A DNA stretch of 64,000 nt from Ariolimax columbianus (GCA_036924085.1 JAVGWX010000013.1:50994965-51058964), one strand, 5' to 3'. Positions 10,385 to 22,004 are shown, numbered from the stretch's first letter. Made by a program: numbers and translations. The notes: generated by a model not told the origin, from the sequence alone.

Positions 10385-11999
10385 ACTTCCTCGTTCGCGT
10401 TCAGACCTCAACTTCAATGACTCTAACAAAGGCAGCAGTCGAATCAAGGCTCTGTACGCTTCCGTACAGCATCTCGTGGAAGGACACTGGCTGTTGCTAA
10501 ATGCTACTTCTTTTGTCGCTACTTCTTTTGTCGGTATACAGTCTACAGGACTACAAAATAAGTTCTGCCTTCATGGGGTCTGTGCCGCAGGCTCAAAGGT
10601 CTGTAGTGCCAATCTTGAACTTGTTGTACAGATGGCATCTAAGTCTGTTGTGACCTGTCCATAGCCGGAGAATGATCACCTGGTGTCGCCTGGAGAGTTG
10701 ATGGTAGGCATCATTTTCTATGTGGCCTGGATGGTCTTTTTTCCATTTTGCTCTGTACGTTGCCCTGATGAATGCTTTTGTCTCATTGTATGTGATTTCT
10801 GTATCACTCTGCTGCAGCATTCTCCCTCTCTGGTGAGTCTGTCTGCCTCCTCGTTGTCTGGGATGCCACAGTGGGCTGGTATCTACTGGACTATACTTTT
10901 TTTGAAGCACCGAGTCTGCCAGAGCACCGAGTTCAATTTTGTGCTGGTTCTTGAGCGCCATTAACACCGCGAGGGCGTCTGTGAAAATGACCACTTCCTT
11001 TTCTGTCTGCTCCATATGGTCTATAAGGGTTTCAGCTGCTTATCTCAGAGCACTGGCTTCGGCACTGAAGTTGCTGCAGCGTCTCCCAGTGGCGAATGCT
11101 GCTGAGTATAATTTGCTTTTTAGTTTAAAAATGATGCCTCCTCCCCCGTTTCCAATGGCATCTTTGGCTGAGCCATCCGTATAGGCGTGCGTCTAGGCTG
11201 TTGGTGAAAGTTTTTGGTTGATGTATTTTGTAACTGTGTGTTTTTTCTGTTCCTCTGTTTGTGTCTTTTTGTCTTCGATGTTGGGGATATTGCATATAAT
11301 ATCAGGGAAGGGTCTTCCTTTCCAGAGGCAGCGGATGGAGCATGCTGTTACTGGCTTTATTTTTTCGTTTAAGAGTGCAGCATTGTTTTTAATCTTTTCT
11401 TTTGCCTGGACTGTAAAACTTTTCCTTTTTAGCCTGCCGCGTTCCAAACCTTTTAGTCTGTTATGCATCGGGTGGTTCTTGATTCTTTTGAATTTTTCCG
11501 CTTGCTGTAGGATTCTGCAGTCTCGGCGGTATTCCATTGGCTGTAGCCCAGTCATAGCTTCCAGGTCTTTTATTTGGGTGGACTTCAGGGCTCCTGTTTT
11601 GATACGGGCTGCTTGGTTCTGGGTGCGCCCTATTTTGTCAAAGTTTGATTTGGATGCCGTGGACCAAGCTGCAATGCCGTATTTCAAAACTGGTCTCACT
11701 CTGCCTGTGTATAATTTCGTTAGTGTGTTTCCGTCAGCACCCCAAGCAGTACCAGCAAGTTTCTTCATGATTGTCATGCGTAGCCTCGCCCTCAGCTGGG
11801 TCTTTAAAATTTGCGCTTTCCAGGTGAGACGTCGGTCTTAGGACACTCCTAAGAAGGTGAGAGCCTCATCTAGCCGTATCTCTTTTCCATTTAATTGGAG
11901 TTTTACTTGCTGCCATGTGTTTGATAGGGAGAAGATAGTATGTGCCGTTTTTTTGTTCATTTCGTTTTAGTAGCCAGGTCTTGGACCATCTTTCGAGGG
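10385..11999 (-). pseudogene. LINE-A subfamily copy, 5'-truncated (RT thumb to RNase H)
   Basis: On the minus strand the sequence begins inside the reverse transcriptase at about 11997 with LERWSKTWLLK, continues through LTFLGVS, KLAGTAWGADGNTLTKLYTG and RVRPVLKYGIAAWSTASKSN (11777-11650), then the linker and RNase H (VVIFTDALAVLMALKNQ near 10990), and a distal domain with ATYRAKWKKDHPGHIENDAY and LRLWTGHNRLRCHLYNKFKI. The catalytic FADD region and everything upstream are missing, as expected of a 5' truncation. It ends at a stop near 10407 followed by ACGCGAACGAGGAAG, which resembles the terminal motif of the 55-63 kb copies. Frameshifts (for example near 10900 and 11190) and high divergence mark an older subfamily. 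Confidence 0.88.
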
Positions 12000-12610
12000 C
12001 TGAAGAAAAGAAGAAGAATCAATATGAAACTCCACATATGAAGACCATTGTTCTAAACTCGAAGTCGTCGACATGACAAATTTAAGAACTTTCCAAACTT
12101 GTGTAAATATTTCTGACAGACGAAACACAATTCCGTGACGTCAGGGACATTGAATAACATGTGTGAGACACACGTAGAAAAATGAAAATAAGTCTCAGAC
12201 GAAAATAAAGTTAAGAAACTTCATAAACGAAAAGAACAAATGGTTAACAAATAAAACATTTGCAGTTATAACAGATACATGCATGATGTTCGGTAACAAT
12301 GTTCTTAACCAGGCTGTATTTTTAATTCTGTGAATAATGATTTCATTTATTTAAAGTTGTTTTTGTTATTGTATGTATTTTCATTTTCATACTTTGATTA
12401 AATTTATCGTGAGATACTATGGTTTTTACACGCTTTGTCATTTGTATTCTTCGATTTATTATCAGTTTATTATTTAAAATTGTTATTACAGTCAAACGTG
12501 AACCTTAATAGATCGGCACGTAAGAGCGAGATCTGTTAGAAGCGCTGTGTACTAAGTGCATCAGGAAAGACATTTCGCGACAAAATTCGCAACGTCACGC
12601 CCAGGAATGG
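12000..12610. other. Unassigned AT-rich sequence
   Basis: A short GAAGAAAAGAAGAAGAA tract sits at 12003-12020, right at the truncation point of LINE-A. The rest is AT-rich with no recognised feature. Confidence 0.45.
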
Positions 12611-12612
12611 GG

Positions 12613-12775
12613 TGGGAACTACATCGGTTAACTACCACATTGACACACATAAGTTGGGACTACATCGGTTAACTACCATATTGACACACAGAATTTGGGA
12701 CTACATCGGTTAACTACCCCATTGACACACAGAAGTTGGGACTACATCGGTTAACTACCATATTGGCACACAGAG
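12613..12775. repeat. Minisatellite, 41 bp x 4
   Basis: The unit contains GGGACTACATCGGTTAACTA followed by CCATATTGACACACAGAA, with small variations between copies. Confidence 0.9.
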
Positions 12776-13241
12776 GATAAAGTGGTTTCGACGTTTGGCA
12801 AACATGCATTATGATCAACCTTCATCGAAGTTTTCAAGGCTACGATCAGCAGGTCGATACTGGCGGTAATGGATAGAAAGGATCAGAGAATCACTCCGAA
12901 AGTCCGACATGTCAGCAGCACAAGACTCCGACCTATAGCAAACAAGAAGTCTACGCATACATCCTCTTTGCGTCATTGGAAGGCAAGAGCAGTAGAATAA
13001 AAGAAGCCAACAGAAGAAAAGGAAGATCTATTATCACATTCATAGTTTGCAAATTTTGTTTGTTTGTATAATTATCTTTAACTTGTTATGTGGGCGTGTC
13101 TGCACTGACAGTGAGACTCGGGGTGATTTGATAAAGGCAATACAATTTTGTTATTGTTCAACTGACTTGACTCGTATTTTTGTTTCTGAGTTACAGTGTG
13201 TATGATAGTCTAGGAATGTATAACTTAACTTAGCGTCATTA
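12776..13241. other. Unassigned sequence
   Basis: Nothing recognised. Confidence 0.45.
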
Positions 13242-13252
13242 TACTTGTTTAG

Positions 13253-13618
13253 GGGACCAAGACGCTGAGTAGCACATGAGCTGCAGCGGCCAGCGACCCA
13301 TAGCTGACTGCTAGCGTCAGAGCCAGCGAACAAGAGCGGCCAAGACCCTTCTACACCTCCACGCGTTTATCCTGGATAACAAACTGCAGCAGGGCAGACT
13401 GGCTAAGGATAAGGGATCGAAGCGAGAATGCTAATCCGGTACTAAAAAATGCATGCTGAAGTCGGATGTGTTGGACCGAAATGTGCAAATATCACAGTCA
13501 AGCTGTAAACTACCATTCAATGCATTCCGTTCTGTGGACTACATTCTGCTACTTGAGCCATTTTCAGGGTTTGGTAGCGAGAGATTGAGAACGAACAAAG
13601 CCAAGCCAAGCCAGGCCT
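13253..13618 (+). mobile_element. SINE-1, full length, with 11-bp TSD
   Basis: This is the best reference copy (366 bp). It starts GGGACCAAGACGCTGAG, contains the module CATAGCTGACTGCTAGCGTC, the core GCTGAAGTCGGATGTG, and ends GAGAACGAACAAAGCC with a CCAAG repeat tail. Perfect direct repeats TACTTGTTTAG flank it at 13242-13252 and 13619-13629. No convincing tRNA A and B boxes are visible in the first 100 bp, so the promoter origin is unknown. Other copies are at 5527, 21345, 44901, 48570 and partial elsewhere. Confidence 0.9.
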
Positions 13619-13659
13619 TACTTGTTTAGAACACTACAGAGTCCGTATGTAACCAGTTT

Positions 13660-14130
13660 CTTCTACTCATTGTATTGTCTTTACCGTAACCACAAGAAGT
13701 CGTACAGGCATCACTCAGCGTGTGAGTGATGTGTTTTGGGCACCTTGCTAACCTCGCAGGGCCCAATCTCTCCCTGGCGATGTGTCCATTACTGACCTGT
13801 GTGTACATTTCCTAGCCACACCAAAACCGACATTGCTAGCAAGCAGGACGAAGGACACCTATCTCGTGAAGTTCAGCCGTATGCACCGGACCGTGGAAAT
13901 ACAACACAGGGTAACCGAGACACTATTTCAAATAGCCGATGACTAAGCAGATGGTGAAAACACAACAAAATGAACGAATTAACTAGTTTAAATGGAAAAC
14001 CACAACAAATTTCAGTGGACATACGTGTAATCCGTAAGCTAGTGTTAATTCCAGCAAAATTCATGTCCTGGTGGCATCCATAATGGACATAAACAAAAGA
14101 ACACAATTAGACCTGTGGCCTGTTAGGTGT
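13660..14130 (+). repeat. Dispersed repeat R-H, copy 1
   Basis: This aligns with 17385-17830 (plus) and 54565-54905 (minus). Shared blocks are ACCACAAGAAGTCG, GTGAGTGATG, TCGTGAAGTTCAGCCGT, ATAGCCGATG and the distal GGTGTCATCTTTG. It is about 450 bp. No open frame or tRNA box is conserved, so the class is unknown. Confidence 0.65.
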
Positions 14131-14544
14131 CATCTTTGGTACTCAACGCTGCTAACAGTATTCTTCCTTAATCTATGACCTATCCAGTCTCACACTGATA
14201 ACAATATAATAACCGCAGTTTAACAGCGCGGTATAACCCTCTAGGGTAGAAGACTCTGTAACTGATGATATCACACAGTCCAGTAGCCTGCTGAAAAGGC
14301 TATTCTGGGTTTTAAACAAATCCGTATCTGTTAAACCGAAAACGAGTAAATAACTCATTGATTTATCTGGGATCACAGAAGGAAACACGACATACTTATT
14401 AGCAGTCGTGACAACATCAAATAAAGTGTACACAACTTGTCTTATCGATGCTTGATCTATTCAAGACTTCCATTATTAACTGATCATAGTCATGCACCAG
14501 AAGTTGCAGCTGTTGAGGATGGAGTGTGATATATTTCATTGTAC
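14131..14544. other. Unassigned sequence
   Basis: Nothing recognised. Confidence 0.45.
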
Positions 14545-15060
14545 GGTCATTTAGGTTTTATGAGGGGAGCTAATCAATGTAATTGTACGATTAATTAGCT
14601 TTTGTGAGGAGAGCTAACCCGTTTCTTTGTACGGTTAATTAACTTTGTGGGAAAAGTTAATCAGTTTCATTGTACGGAATATTAGATTTATGGGAGCAAA
14701 TCAGTTTTAATGTTCTGAATATGGGTTTTAGGAGAGCAAACCAGTTAAAGCGAATATTAGTTTTAAGGGAACTAATCAGTTTTTAATGTGCCAATTATTA
14801 ATTTTCGGGGAACTAACCTGTTTTAATGTATGGAATATTAGTTTTAGGGGAACTAATCAGTTTTAATGTACCAATTATTCATTTTAGGGAACTAACCAAT
14901 TTTAATGTTCGGAATATTAGTTTTAGATGAACTAACCAGTTTAATGTCCAATTATTAATTTTAGGGAACTAATCTGTTTTAATGTACCGAATATTAGTTT
15001 TAGGAGAACTAACCAGTTTTAATGTGCGAATTTTAATTTTAGGGGAGCTAACAGGTTTCA
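14545..15060. repeat. Degenerate minisatellite, about 40 bp x 13
   Basis: Units carry GGGAACTAATCAGTTTTAAT followed by GTACCGAATATTAGTTTTAG, with many substitutions and small indels. Left copies (about 14540-14700) are the most diverged. Confidence 0.88.
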
Positions 15061-15276
15061 TTACACTGGATATAAATGTCTGTAAGGTGAGGCAACTAGT
15101 TACCGTCTTCACAGTTGCTAATTCTTGCAGTGTCAGGTACCAATTCACTGCCGGGACGAGTGGAACTTGAATCGATTAAATTACGTGTTAGACAAATTGA
15201 ATAAAAATATTAAAAATAAGTTCAACACAGGAATAGCAAAGGACAAACACAACGATTTTCTATGTAAAAGTCTTAA

Positions 15277-15365
15277 TCATGGAACGGGCAATCATGGAAC
15301 GGGCATTCATGGAACGGACAACCATTGAACGGACATTCATGGTTCGGGCAATCATGGAACGGACA
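15277..15365. repeat. Minisatellite, 15 bp x 6
   Basis: Units of GGAACGGGCAATCAT with G/A and T/A variants. Confidence 0.88.
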
Positions 15366-16150
15366 ATCATGTATACGATGTATTCAATCCGAACAAATAT
15401 TAGTATACATTTAGTATAACTAATTCATTAGAAAGACGAGAACTTTTTTGACTATCAAAAGAAGGAGGCGAAAGGCGAGCTACTGGCGCCTTAAAACTTG
15501 TAATTTCAGGTAGATAGGGCTTGTAAGACTAGGAAGGCAGCTTATCTGGAAGATTTAATACCACCTGAAGCTTTGTAGACAAGATACTGGCGTATCTTGT
15601 CAGGTTTTGTAAGTTGTGGCTGAGCTGCCGTGCATTGGTATTCGGTACGACCTGTTTTCTGGTAACGCTGACAGGTGGTCAGTGTTTAACAAACATCACA
15701 CAGTGTGCGGAGGTGCGCATTGAAGAAGACACAATGTCTTATCCTAGAGCAACGAAAAGCAACCAAGGCTGAGTGTTGCAGTATGGCCTTGGCTGGCAGT
15801 TGGTCTAGGAGGGAACCCCCACCTGTCGAATAGATCTGCTGATCGGACATCTTCTATAGGTTGTTTTAAACCCGTGTCAATTGGCATTAGCATGGACGCC
15901 ACGGGCTCTCTCTGATAGGGGGAGACACTTTCTGGAGTCACTGATCAACTAAAGCATGCCTCAAGATATGTAGCCTTCAGTCAATAAGGTGTTCACCTAC
16001 CACAGCAAGTCAACTTCAATTGGAATATGGAGCTAGGACCAAATCGCAGGCTGTAAATCAAGTGTACCAGGAATTAAAATTACAAACGAAAGCTTCAGGC
16101 TTCGACTTGCAGCTTGGAATGTTAGGACTATGTATCCGGTACATGCAACA
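15366..16150. other. Unassigned; perfect 9-bp hairpin at 15579-15600
   Basis: ACAAGATAC (15579-15587), loop TGGC, GTATCTTGT (15592-15600) is a perfect short stem-loop. Nothing else in this stretch is recognised. Confidence 0.45.
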
Positions 16151-16345
16151 TAAGTTTCCTCTCATTAAGTCTAATGATACAATCCTGATCAGTATGTTTC
16201 ATTTGATCCTGAATAACATAGTCTGAGCATGTTTCCTCTCATCTTCTATTGCTATAATCCTGATCAGTATGTTTAATCTGACACAGAATAACATAGTCTG
16301 AGTATGTTTCTTCCCATCAATTTTATAAATAAAATCCTGATAATT
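16150..16345. repeat. 76-bp direct repeat, about 2.5 copies
   Basis: ATCCTGATCAGTATGTTT recurs at 16183 and 16258, each followed by AATAACATAGTCTGAG and TATGTTTC(C/T)TC blocks; a third partial copy starts at 16333. Confidence 0.85.
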
Positions 16346-16670
16346 GTATCTTTTATAGTTGTTTCTGCAGAAGAATTGTTGCTGTCTTCCTTGTTTGGTC
16401 TCCATTGTACTCCCATATTTCCTTTCTTTGCCTCCCTCCTTCCGTCTTTTCTACAATTGTGCTCGTTGTCACTGTGTATTTCAACCCTTCTCTTCTCGTG
16501 ACGTGCCCGAAATGAATGACTGTCATGTCCTGAATTTTGGCCATAGACCTGTACTTGCCTAATGATTGTCCATGTCTCGCAGCTGTATGTCTGTACTGGT
16601 TCCACGTAGCATCCAAGAACTATCTTCCTTAATTCCAGTGATATACTTTTGTTGCCCAAGAGTCCCCTCC
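16345..16670 (-). pseudogene. LINE ORF2 distal fragment (minus)
   Basis: Minus-strand frames give LRKIVLGCYVEPVQTYSCET and WTI (about 16632-16570), then HFGHVTRREGLKYTVTTSTI and a GGRQRKEIWEY stretch (about 16510-16430). These match the LxKxxVxCYVWSxxLYGCETWT and GHVxRxxGLxxxxxxGxxxGxRxRGRQR pattern of animal LINE reverse transcriptase C-termini. Frame breaks make it inactive. Confidence 0.7.
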
Positions 16671-16779
16671 TACACTGGAAGTCAGAATGATTGGACGCGT
16701 TTCTTGGAAAGATAGAAAAAAAATAATCATGTCTTGGAACAATTAAAAGATAGAGAAAAGGCCTCTTAAATAAAGAAAA

Positions 16780-17030
16780 TAAATAAAAAACAGATGAAGA
16801 AAAAATATATTGCTCATGTCAAGAGACATGAAGGTTATATTGGAGAAAATAGTGAAGGGAAAAGAGAGCCAGACGGCGGCAGATTTACTGATGGACAGAC
16901 AACATCAAGATGTGGTCGGGACACAGTCTGGCTGAGCATATCGACCTGGCATGGGACATAGAGAGCTGGAGATCCATTACCGTCAATCTCCGATGCAGAT
17001 GCGCCACTTACTGATGATGATGATGAAATT
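16780..17030 (+). pseudogene. LINE ORF2 3' end with TGATGATGATGA tail (plus)
   Basis: The plus strand encodes AHVKRHEG, GKR, WTDNIKMWSGHSLAEHIDLA and WDIESWRSITVNLRCRCATY (16894-17011), the terminal segment of a LINE ORF2 (RWTDNIKxWxGxSLxxxxxxAxDRxxWRxxV). A TGA stop codon and a TGATGATGATGA tail follow. It lies tail-out next to the oppositely oriented LINE piece at 16345-16670. Confidence 0.72.
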
Positions 17031-17039
17031 ATAATACTA

Positions 17040-17160
17040 TGATGTTCGTCCATCACAGGGGATGAAGACCACTCTCTTTGTTCAGCCATGTGGACGGTCT
17101 TTTCTCTTGATGTGTCCATGATGTTCGTCCATCACAGGTGATGAAGACCACTCTCTGAAA
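17040..17160. repeat. Short direct duplication
   Basis: GATGTTCGTCCATCACAGG and the following GATGAAGACCACTCTCT occur at 17040 and 17117, about 77 bp apart. Confidence 0.8.
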
Positions 17161-17384
17161 TGGGTGACCTGCACGGGGATTTGGATTAAAGTGAGGAAGT
17201 AACTGCGCCTTTTGTCAACCTCACTATCTGGTTCTGAGGTACCTTTGGTCAGTGGCAAGATATTTATAGAAACGACTGAAGATAGCATAAGAAACAAATT
17301 TTTCCTGAGGGTATACTTCCGAAGCCTTTCCCGTAAACAGGTATTCCGCAAGGCAGCGGAGGGGGGATGACATCTAACGTTGTG

Positions 17385-17830
17385 TATCTTGCCTTTTCCA
17401 TAACCACAAGAGGTCGCAGGGACATCACTCAGCTTGTGAGTGAGTCTAGAGGTCGTAGGGACATCAGCGTGTGAGTGAGTCTGGCATCTCTCCCCGGCTG
17501 TGTTCAGTTCATTTTGGTAGTGTCTAAATTTCTCACACGCCAATTTCGTGAAGCCCGTGAAATACGATACGGGTTTAAGCGTAGTGCCATTCATATAGCC
17601 GATGTCCAGACCAGAATAATCGGACGGAAGAAATCACAAAAAACATACGAATTAACCGGTCCAAACAGAAAACAACATCATTTTCCCGTGAACACAAGTC
17701 GTCGACAAGTGTGAATTACAGGCAAATTCGTGGTCATGCGACATCCACAATGAACCAAAACAGTAGAGCAATGTTGACCCCCAGCCAATTTCGGCGCCAT
17801 CTTTGTTGCGCATAATGTGGGATTTATTAC
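17385..17830 (+). repeat. Dispersed repeat R-H, copy 2
   Basis: Matches R-H copy 1 at 13660-14130. It contains a local duplication of the GTCGTAGGGACATCA and GTGTGAGTGAGTCT blocks, and ends with TTTCGGCGCCATCTTTGTTG. Confidence 0.68.
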
Positions 17831-18265
17831 ATGCAAAGATAACTAACTATCCATAACAATATGGGATATAGGCAATGATAAGGTAACTAACTATCCATAA
17901 CAATATGGGATATTGGCAATGATACGGTAACTAACTATACATAACAATATGGGATATAGGCAATGATAAGGTAACTAACTATCCATAACAATATGGGATA
18001 TTGGCAATGATACGGTAACTAACTATACATAACAATATGGGATATAGGCAATGATAAGGTAACTAACTATCCATAACAATATGGGATATTGGCAATGATA
18101 CGGTAACTAACTATACATAACAATATGGGATATTGGCAATGATACGGTAACTAACTATACATAACAATATGGGATATAGGCAATGATACGGTAACTAACT
18201 ATACATAACAATATGGAATATAGGCAATGATAAGGTAACTAACTATACATAACAATATGGGATTT
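17826..18265. repeat. 44-bp satellite x 10 with 88-bp alternation
   Basis: The unit is AACTAACTATCCATAACAAT followed by ATGGGATATAGGCAATGATAAGGT. In the first six copies two variants alternate strictly: one with TATCC, ATTGG and ACGG, the other with TATAC, ATAGG and AAGG. The array therefore grew by 88-bp dimer steps before later monomer steps. The last copies mix the variants. Confidence 0.93.
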
Positions 18266-18309
18266 ATTAAACGATAATGTACTTTTCACATTACAATTAA
18301 AAACTGACT

Positions 18310-18600
18310 AGATACATGAGGAGCACGGGTCGTCAAACAATACAATCCAAGTCCTCCTGTCCTAGGACATCCGTTGCACCTCCACAGCTTCCCTGTTTTT
18401 CTCATGTTTATCTATTCCCCTTATCGTCATGTATGTTTTGGTATGCCTCTACATCTCTTGTCTTGGGCTTTCCAGAAAAGAGACTGCCTTGTAATTCTAT
18501 CAGCAGGTTTCCATAATTGATGCCCTATCCAAAGCATCTCATCAGGTCTGTTCCACAGGTAAATGTCTGATTCCTTCTACCAGTTCCACACTAGTGATCT
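18310..18600 (-). pseudogene. LINE ORF2 C-terminal remnant
   Basis: The minus strand gives MLWIGHQLWKPADRITRQSL, WKAQDKRCRGIPKH, INMRKTGK and DRRTWIVLFDDPCS in shifting frames. This follows the end of RTE-like LINE ORF2 proteins (MLRWxGHVxR, RGRPKxTWRRxxExEMKxxGKxW, DRxxWRxxVxxLCS). It is inactive. Confidence 0.6.
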
Positions 18601-18719
18601 TATCATATCATTTTCATTAATCTCTCTATTCCTCGCTGGCGCTAATTTATGAAAGTTTGAGTAATTTTCGTTGCCGTTTTTATTGTTTTCCATGTTTCAG
18701 AATTTTGTTTGTTTCTTAG

Positions 18720-18850
18720 ATGTTTGCCTCACTATTTTTTACTGACGGAGGCGTGCCCTTTTCCACCCCAGACCGAAGTAAATTGGGCGATATCAGTACG
18801 CATAAACCAGTGCTTAGATGCATGCATGTATATGTATGCACCTGACCTAG
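18720..18850 (+). repeat. Dispersed repeat R-I
   Basis: Weakly matches 8420-8530: CCCCAGACCGAAGT, GGGCGATATCAGTACG and CCAGTGCTTAGATGC blocks in the same order. Confidence 0.4.
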
Positions 18851-19054
18851 TTTTTCAGCAATGCAAAAATGTTTCATGTCATTTGTTGATTCACTTGTTG
18901 ATTCTTCTTGTCGTTGTTAGGTGGTCTCAATTTTTTTGCTTGTCTGTTTTGTGTACCCTGTTCGGTGTACCCTCTCCGACTTTGCTCGTTTTGATTTCCA
19001 GGGTTTGAGGTGCCAACATTTGGGAATGGGTTTATTTATTTTAGATACATCACA

Positions 19055-19285
19055 TCCTTTTCTTTTTTTTTCTTCAAAAAGTTGATAGGAACGTTTTTCT
19101 TTTCTCTTCTTTTTTTCATATCTTTTTTTCTTTTTTTTCTTTCTTTTTTTCAAATCATTATGTGTTTGAAAAATATAATGAAAATGCAATGAAATGAAAT
19201 ATATCAAGGTGACATATAATGAAGTGGAATGAATATGAAGATGAGAAAAAAATATAATAAAAAAAAAAATGAAAATGAAAACATT
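19055..19285. repeat. T-rich then A-rich low-complexity tract
   Basis: Long TTTCTTTTTT runs (19055-19150) are followed by AT- and A-rich repeats of GAAATGAAAT and AAAAAAAA. No gene is visible. Confidence 0.8.
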
Positions 19286-19289
19286 GTAT

Positions 19290-20155
19290 AAGTAAAATAA
19301 ATGATTATAGTTCTTCCGACCAGCTGAGGAGCGTCAGCGATGACTTCTGTTCCTTTAGTTTTGATACTTCAGGTCCCTGTTACACGGGTTTTTTCATCCC
19401 AATCATGTGTTCAAACTTGCTCCAGATGTTAGAGATTTTATTCCTTTTGAAGAAAACGTGATACTGTACTGCAATTAGGTCATCGGAGATCATTTGTGGT
19501 TGGGATGGGTAGGGGTTAGTCATCATTTGTATTTGTAGGCGGGTGGGGGTGGATTCAATGAACATTGGAGGAGGATGGTGGAATGATGACTTAAAGAGGT
19601 TTGGACAGATATTGCTGCTGGTTCTTGTCATCTCATGGAGAAGTTTAACAATAAAACACGTAGAAAACTTATAGATTATCGTATCAATATATTCACGAAA
19701 TGTTTCTGTTTCAGAACGAACTTCGCTTTGGAGTTTGAGTTTTTTATTGCAATAAAAACTACTGACATCTTTTGTGTTTTTATTACGCTATCTTAATCTG
19801 TACTACACACTTCGTCTATTTTGAGACAAAGATTCCATATCTTGTAGAAACCGTTTCCCTCAACACAATCTGATTGCCGTTAGCTGCATTTATTCTGGAA
19901 ATATTAGTTTTTTCCCCTTTGTATTGTCAGTCCCAACTTTTGTTGCCTCTCATCGAGTAAACTTATTTTATTTTGCGTCTGATTACGCCAATTGGACAGA
20001 TACGTCAGGTTATCGGGAAAGTTTAAATGAGGGCTCGTCCACTTTTAATACTTTTAATTAAATAATACTAATTTCCTTTCCGCCCACAACATCTAAATTG
20101 AAGAACGCCTCGCCCTCGTCCACTAAGTTTGTGTTTTGTTGATCATCTTTATCAT
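19290..20155. other. Unassigned sequence
   Basis: Nothing recognised. An 83-codon minus frame at 19380-19631 has no motif I know. Confidence 0.45.
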
Positions 20156-20159
20156 GTGG

Positions 20160-21140
20160 CATGTTCTTTGCAGAACGTTTCTCGGCATCTCAGCCCCCGT
20201 TTGAAGAAAACTCGATCTCTTGCCAAATCTCCAGCTTCTCCAGATTCATGCCCAAGCCTTCCTTGACATCTTGGCCACCATCTTCTTCTTGGTCTGTCAC
20301 TGTCTCTCATGTCGGGCCCATACCTCCCATTATCGTTCTGTCAAGACCGTTTGTGTGGTTCGACTTTCAAGACCGTTTGTGTGGTTCGACTTTCAAGACC
20401 GTTTGTATGGTTCGACTTTCAAGACCGTTTGTGTGGTTCGATGTCTTCATCATCATCATGTAGCATGGCCTTTTCAGAACGATGCTCTCATGACATCCTG
20501 TCTGTAGGAAACTTTATCTTTCGTCAGTCTTCCGGCCTGCCCCAAGGTCAAATCCAGCGTCTCCTTGATGTCCGGAGTCCATCGTCTCCTCGGTTGGCCC
20601 CTGCTTCTCTTTTCCGTGGCCATGCCTTCCATAACCGTTCTCTCCAGTCCATTGTGTCGTTTGATGTGGACAAAAAAAACCTCAGTTTTCGGGTCATTAC
20701 GTCATGTATGAGCCAATTCTCCTTTATATTCTGGTCTTGCCGGGCGGATTTGTTTGTTTCTTTGTCTATGGGATTTTCAGGACTCTTCTGTAACACTGTG
20801 TTTCAAAAGCACCGATCTTCGCTCTTATTGCTTTTGTAAACGTCAATGTTTCACACCCATAGGTTGCCACAGAAGAAAATGCATGTTCGTAGAATTGTTA
20901 GTTCTAGTTCTTTGTTTGTATTATGCCATCCTTATATTTTGCATTGCCATAATCAGTCGTCTTCTTACTTCTTTGGTATAGTCTTCGTTGTTGTTCAGTA
21001 TTGATCCCATATATTCAAAATGTACAACATTTTCAATCTCTTCGCCATCTCGATTTTATATTGGAGTTGTGCCTTATCAGTTGTCATTATCTTTGTTTTC
21101 TTTGTATTCAGGTAGAGATTTCGATTCAGGTCTTTCGATG
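20160..21140 (-). pseudogene. LINE-D ORF2, RT thumb to C-terminus
   Basis: On the minus strand, in several frames, the sequence encodes KTKIMTTDKAQLQYKI (about 21110-21060), ENVVHFEYMGSILNNNEDYT and KEVRR (about 21040-20965), then VMTRKLRFF (about 20702), NDTMDWRERLWKAWPRKREA (about 20660-20600) and RRRWI. This is the order of a LINE reverse transcriptase after the catalytic site: KTKVM, a YLGSxI motif, GHIKRHNGLERTVMEG and RGRPRRRWxxDIKExL. It ends in ATGATGATG near 20457. A 26-bp x 4 minisatellite and a partial second 3' end lie at 20160-20450. It is dead through frameshifts. Confidence 0.75.
20341..20442. repeat. Minisatellite, 26 bp x 4
   Basis: Units of TCAAGACCGTTTGTGTGGTT plus CGACTT, beside the LINE-D 3' end; one copy has TATG for TGTG. 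Confidence 0.93.
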
Positions 21141-21344
21141 TGGTCAATGTATATATTTCAATGATTTTTTGTTAATAATGAAATGCTCAACTTCTGTCTA
21201 ATTCTTCTCTTTTTAGGTTCATGGTATTCAGAGCACCTTTTTATCACATGTCAAAGGACAGCCGTATGCTGTCACTGGAAAAACACAGGTTCTTAAAATG
21301 TACCCTTTAGTTGGTTTGCTGGTATTCTGCTATGTTTCCTCATT

Positions 21345-21704
21345 GGCATCAAGATGCTGAGCAGCACATGAGCTGCAGTGGTCAGCAACCCATAGCTGAC
21401 TGCTAGCGTCAGGGCCAGCGAACCATAGCTGCCAAGACCCTTCTACCCCTCCACGCGGTGATCCTGGATAACAGGCTGCAGCAGGCCAGACTGGCTAAGG
21501 AGAAGGGATCGAAGAGGGAATGCTAACCTGGTACTCAAAAAATGCTTGCTGAAGTCGGTTGTGTTGGACCGCAAGGTGCAAATATCGCAGCCAAGCTGTA
21601 AACTACAATACAACGCATTCCGTTCTCTGGACTACATTCTGCTACTTACCCTTTCAGGGTTTGGTAGTGGGAGATTGAGAACGAACGAAGAAGAAGAAGA
21701 AGAA
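21345..21704 (+). mobile_element. SINE-1, full length, (GAA)n tail
   Basis: A 360-bp copy with CAAGATGCTGAGCAGCAC at the start, core GCTGAAGTCGGTTGTG, and end GAGAACGAACGAAGAAGAAG. Direct repeats GTTTCCTCATT (21334-21344) and GTTTCCTTATT (21705-21715) flank it. Its tail is GAA-type, unlike the CCAAG tail at 13618, and resembles the LINE-A tail. Confidence 0.9.
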
Positions 21705-21715
21705 GTTTCCTTATT

Positions 21716-22004
21716 TTGTGTAGACTCTGCATTTCATTATTAATAATAATAATGCCATGTTTGTAATAACGAAGGCAATTATTCTTCTGCCGTCCACTTC
21801 AAAGATAAAATCGCCCACCAGTTGGCATTAGCGGCCAGGCTGAAGAGCACTGGTTAAGATAGACAATTTGTTTGTCAAATTCCTTTGAATTACATTTTTT
21901 GTTGTGTAGTTGTTGTCTTCATCATGTAGTGAATAGATAGCAGACACAGAAATGATGATAAAAGACATCCCAGTCGCACACCAGTTCTAGTAGCTAACAC
22001 TAGT
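21716..22004. other. Unassigned sequence
   Basis: A short TAATAATAATAAT tract at 21740. Nothing else recognised. Confidence 0.4.

Noticed and set aside
11218..11841. 207-codon plus-strand frame
   Set aside because: It is antisense to the LINE-A reverse transcriptase linker, which is recognisable on the minus strand.
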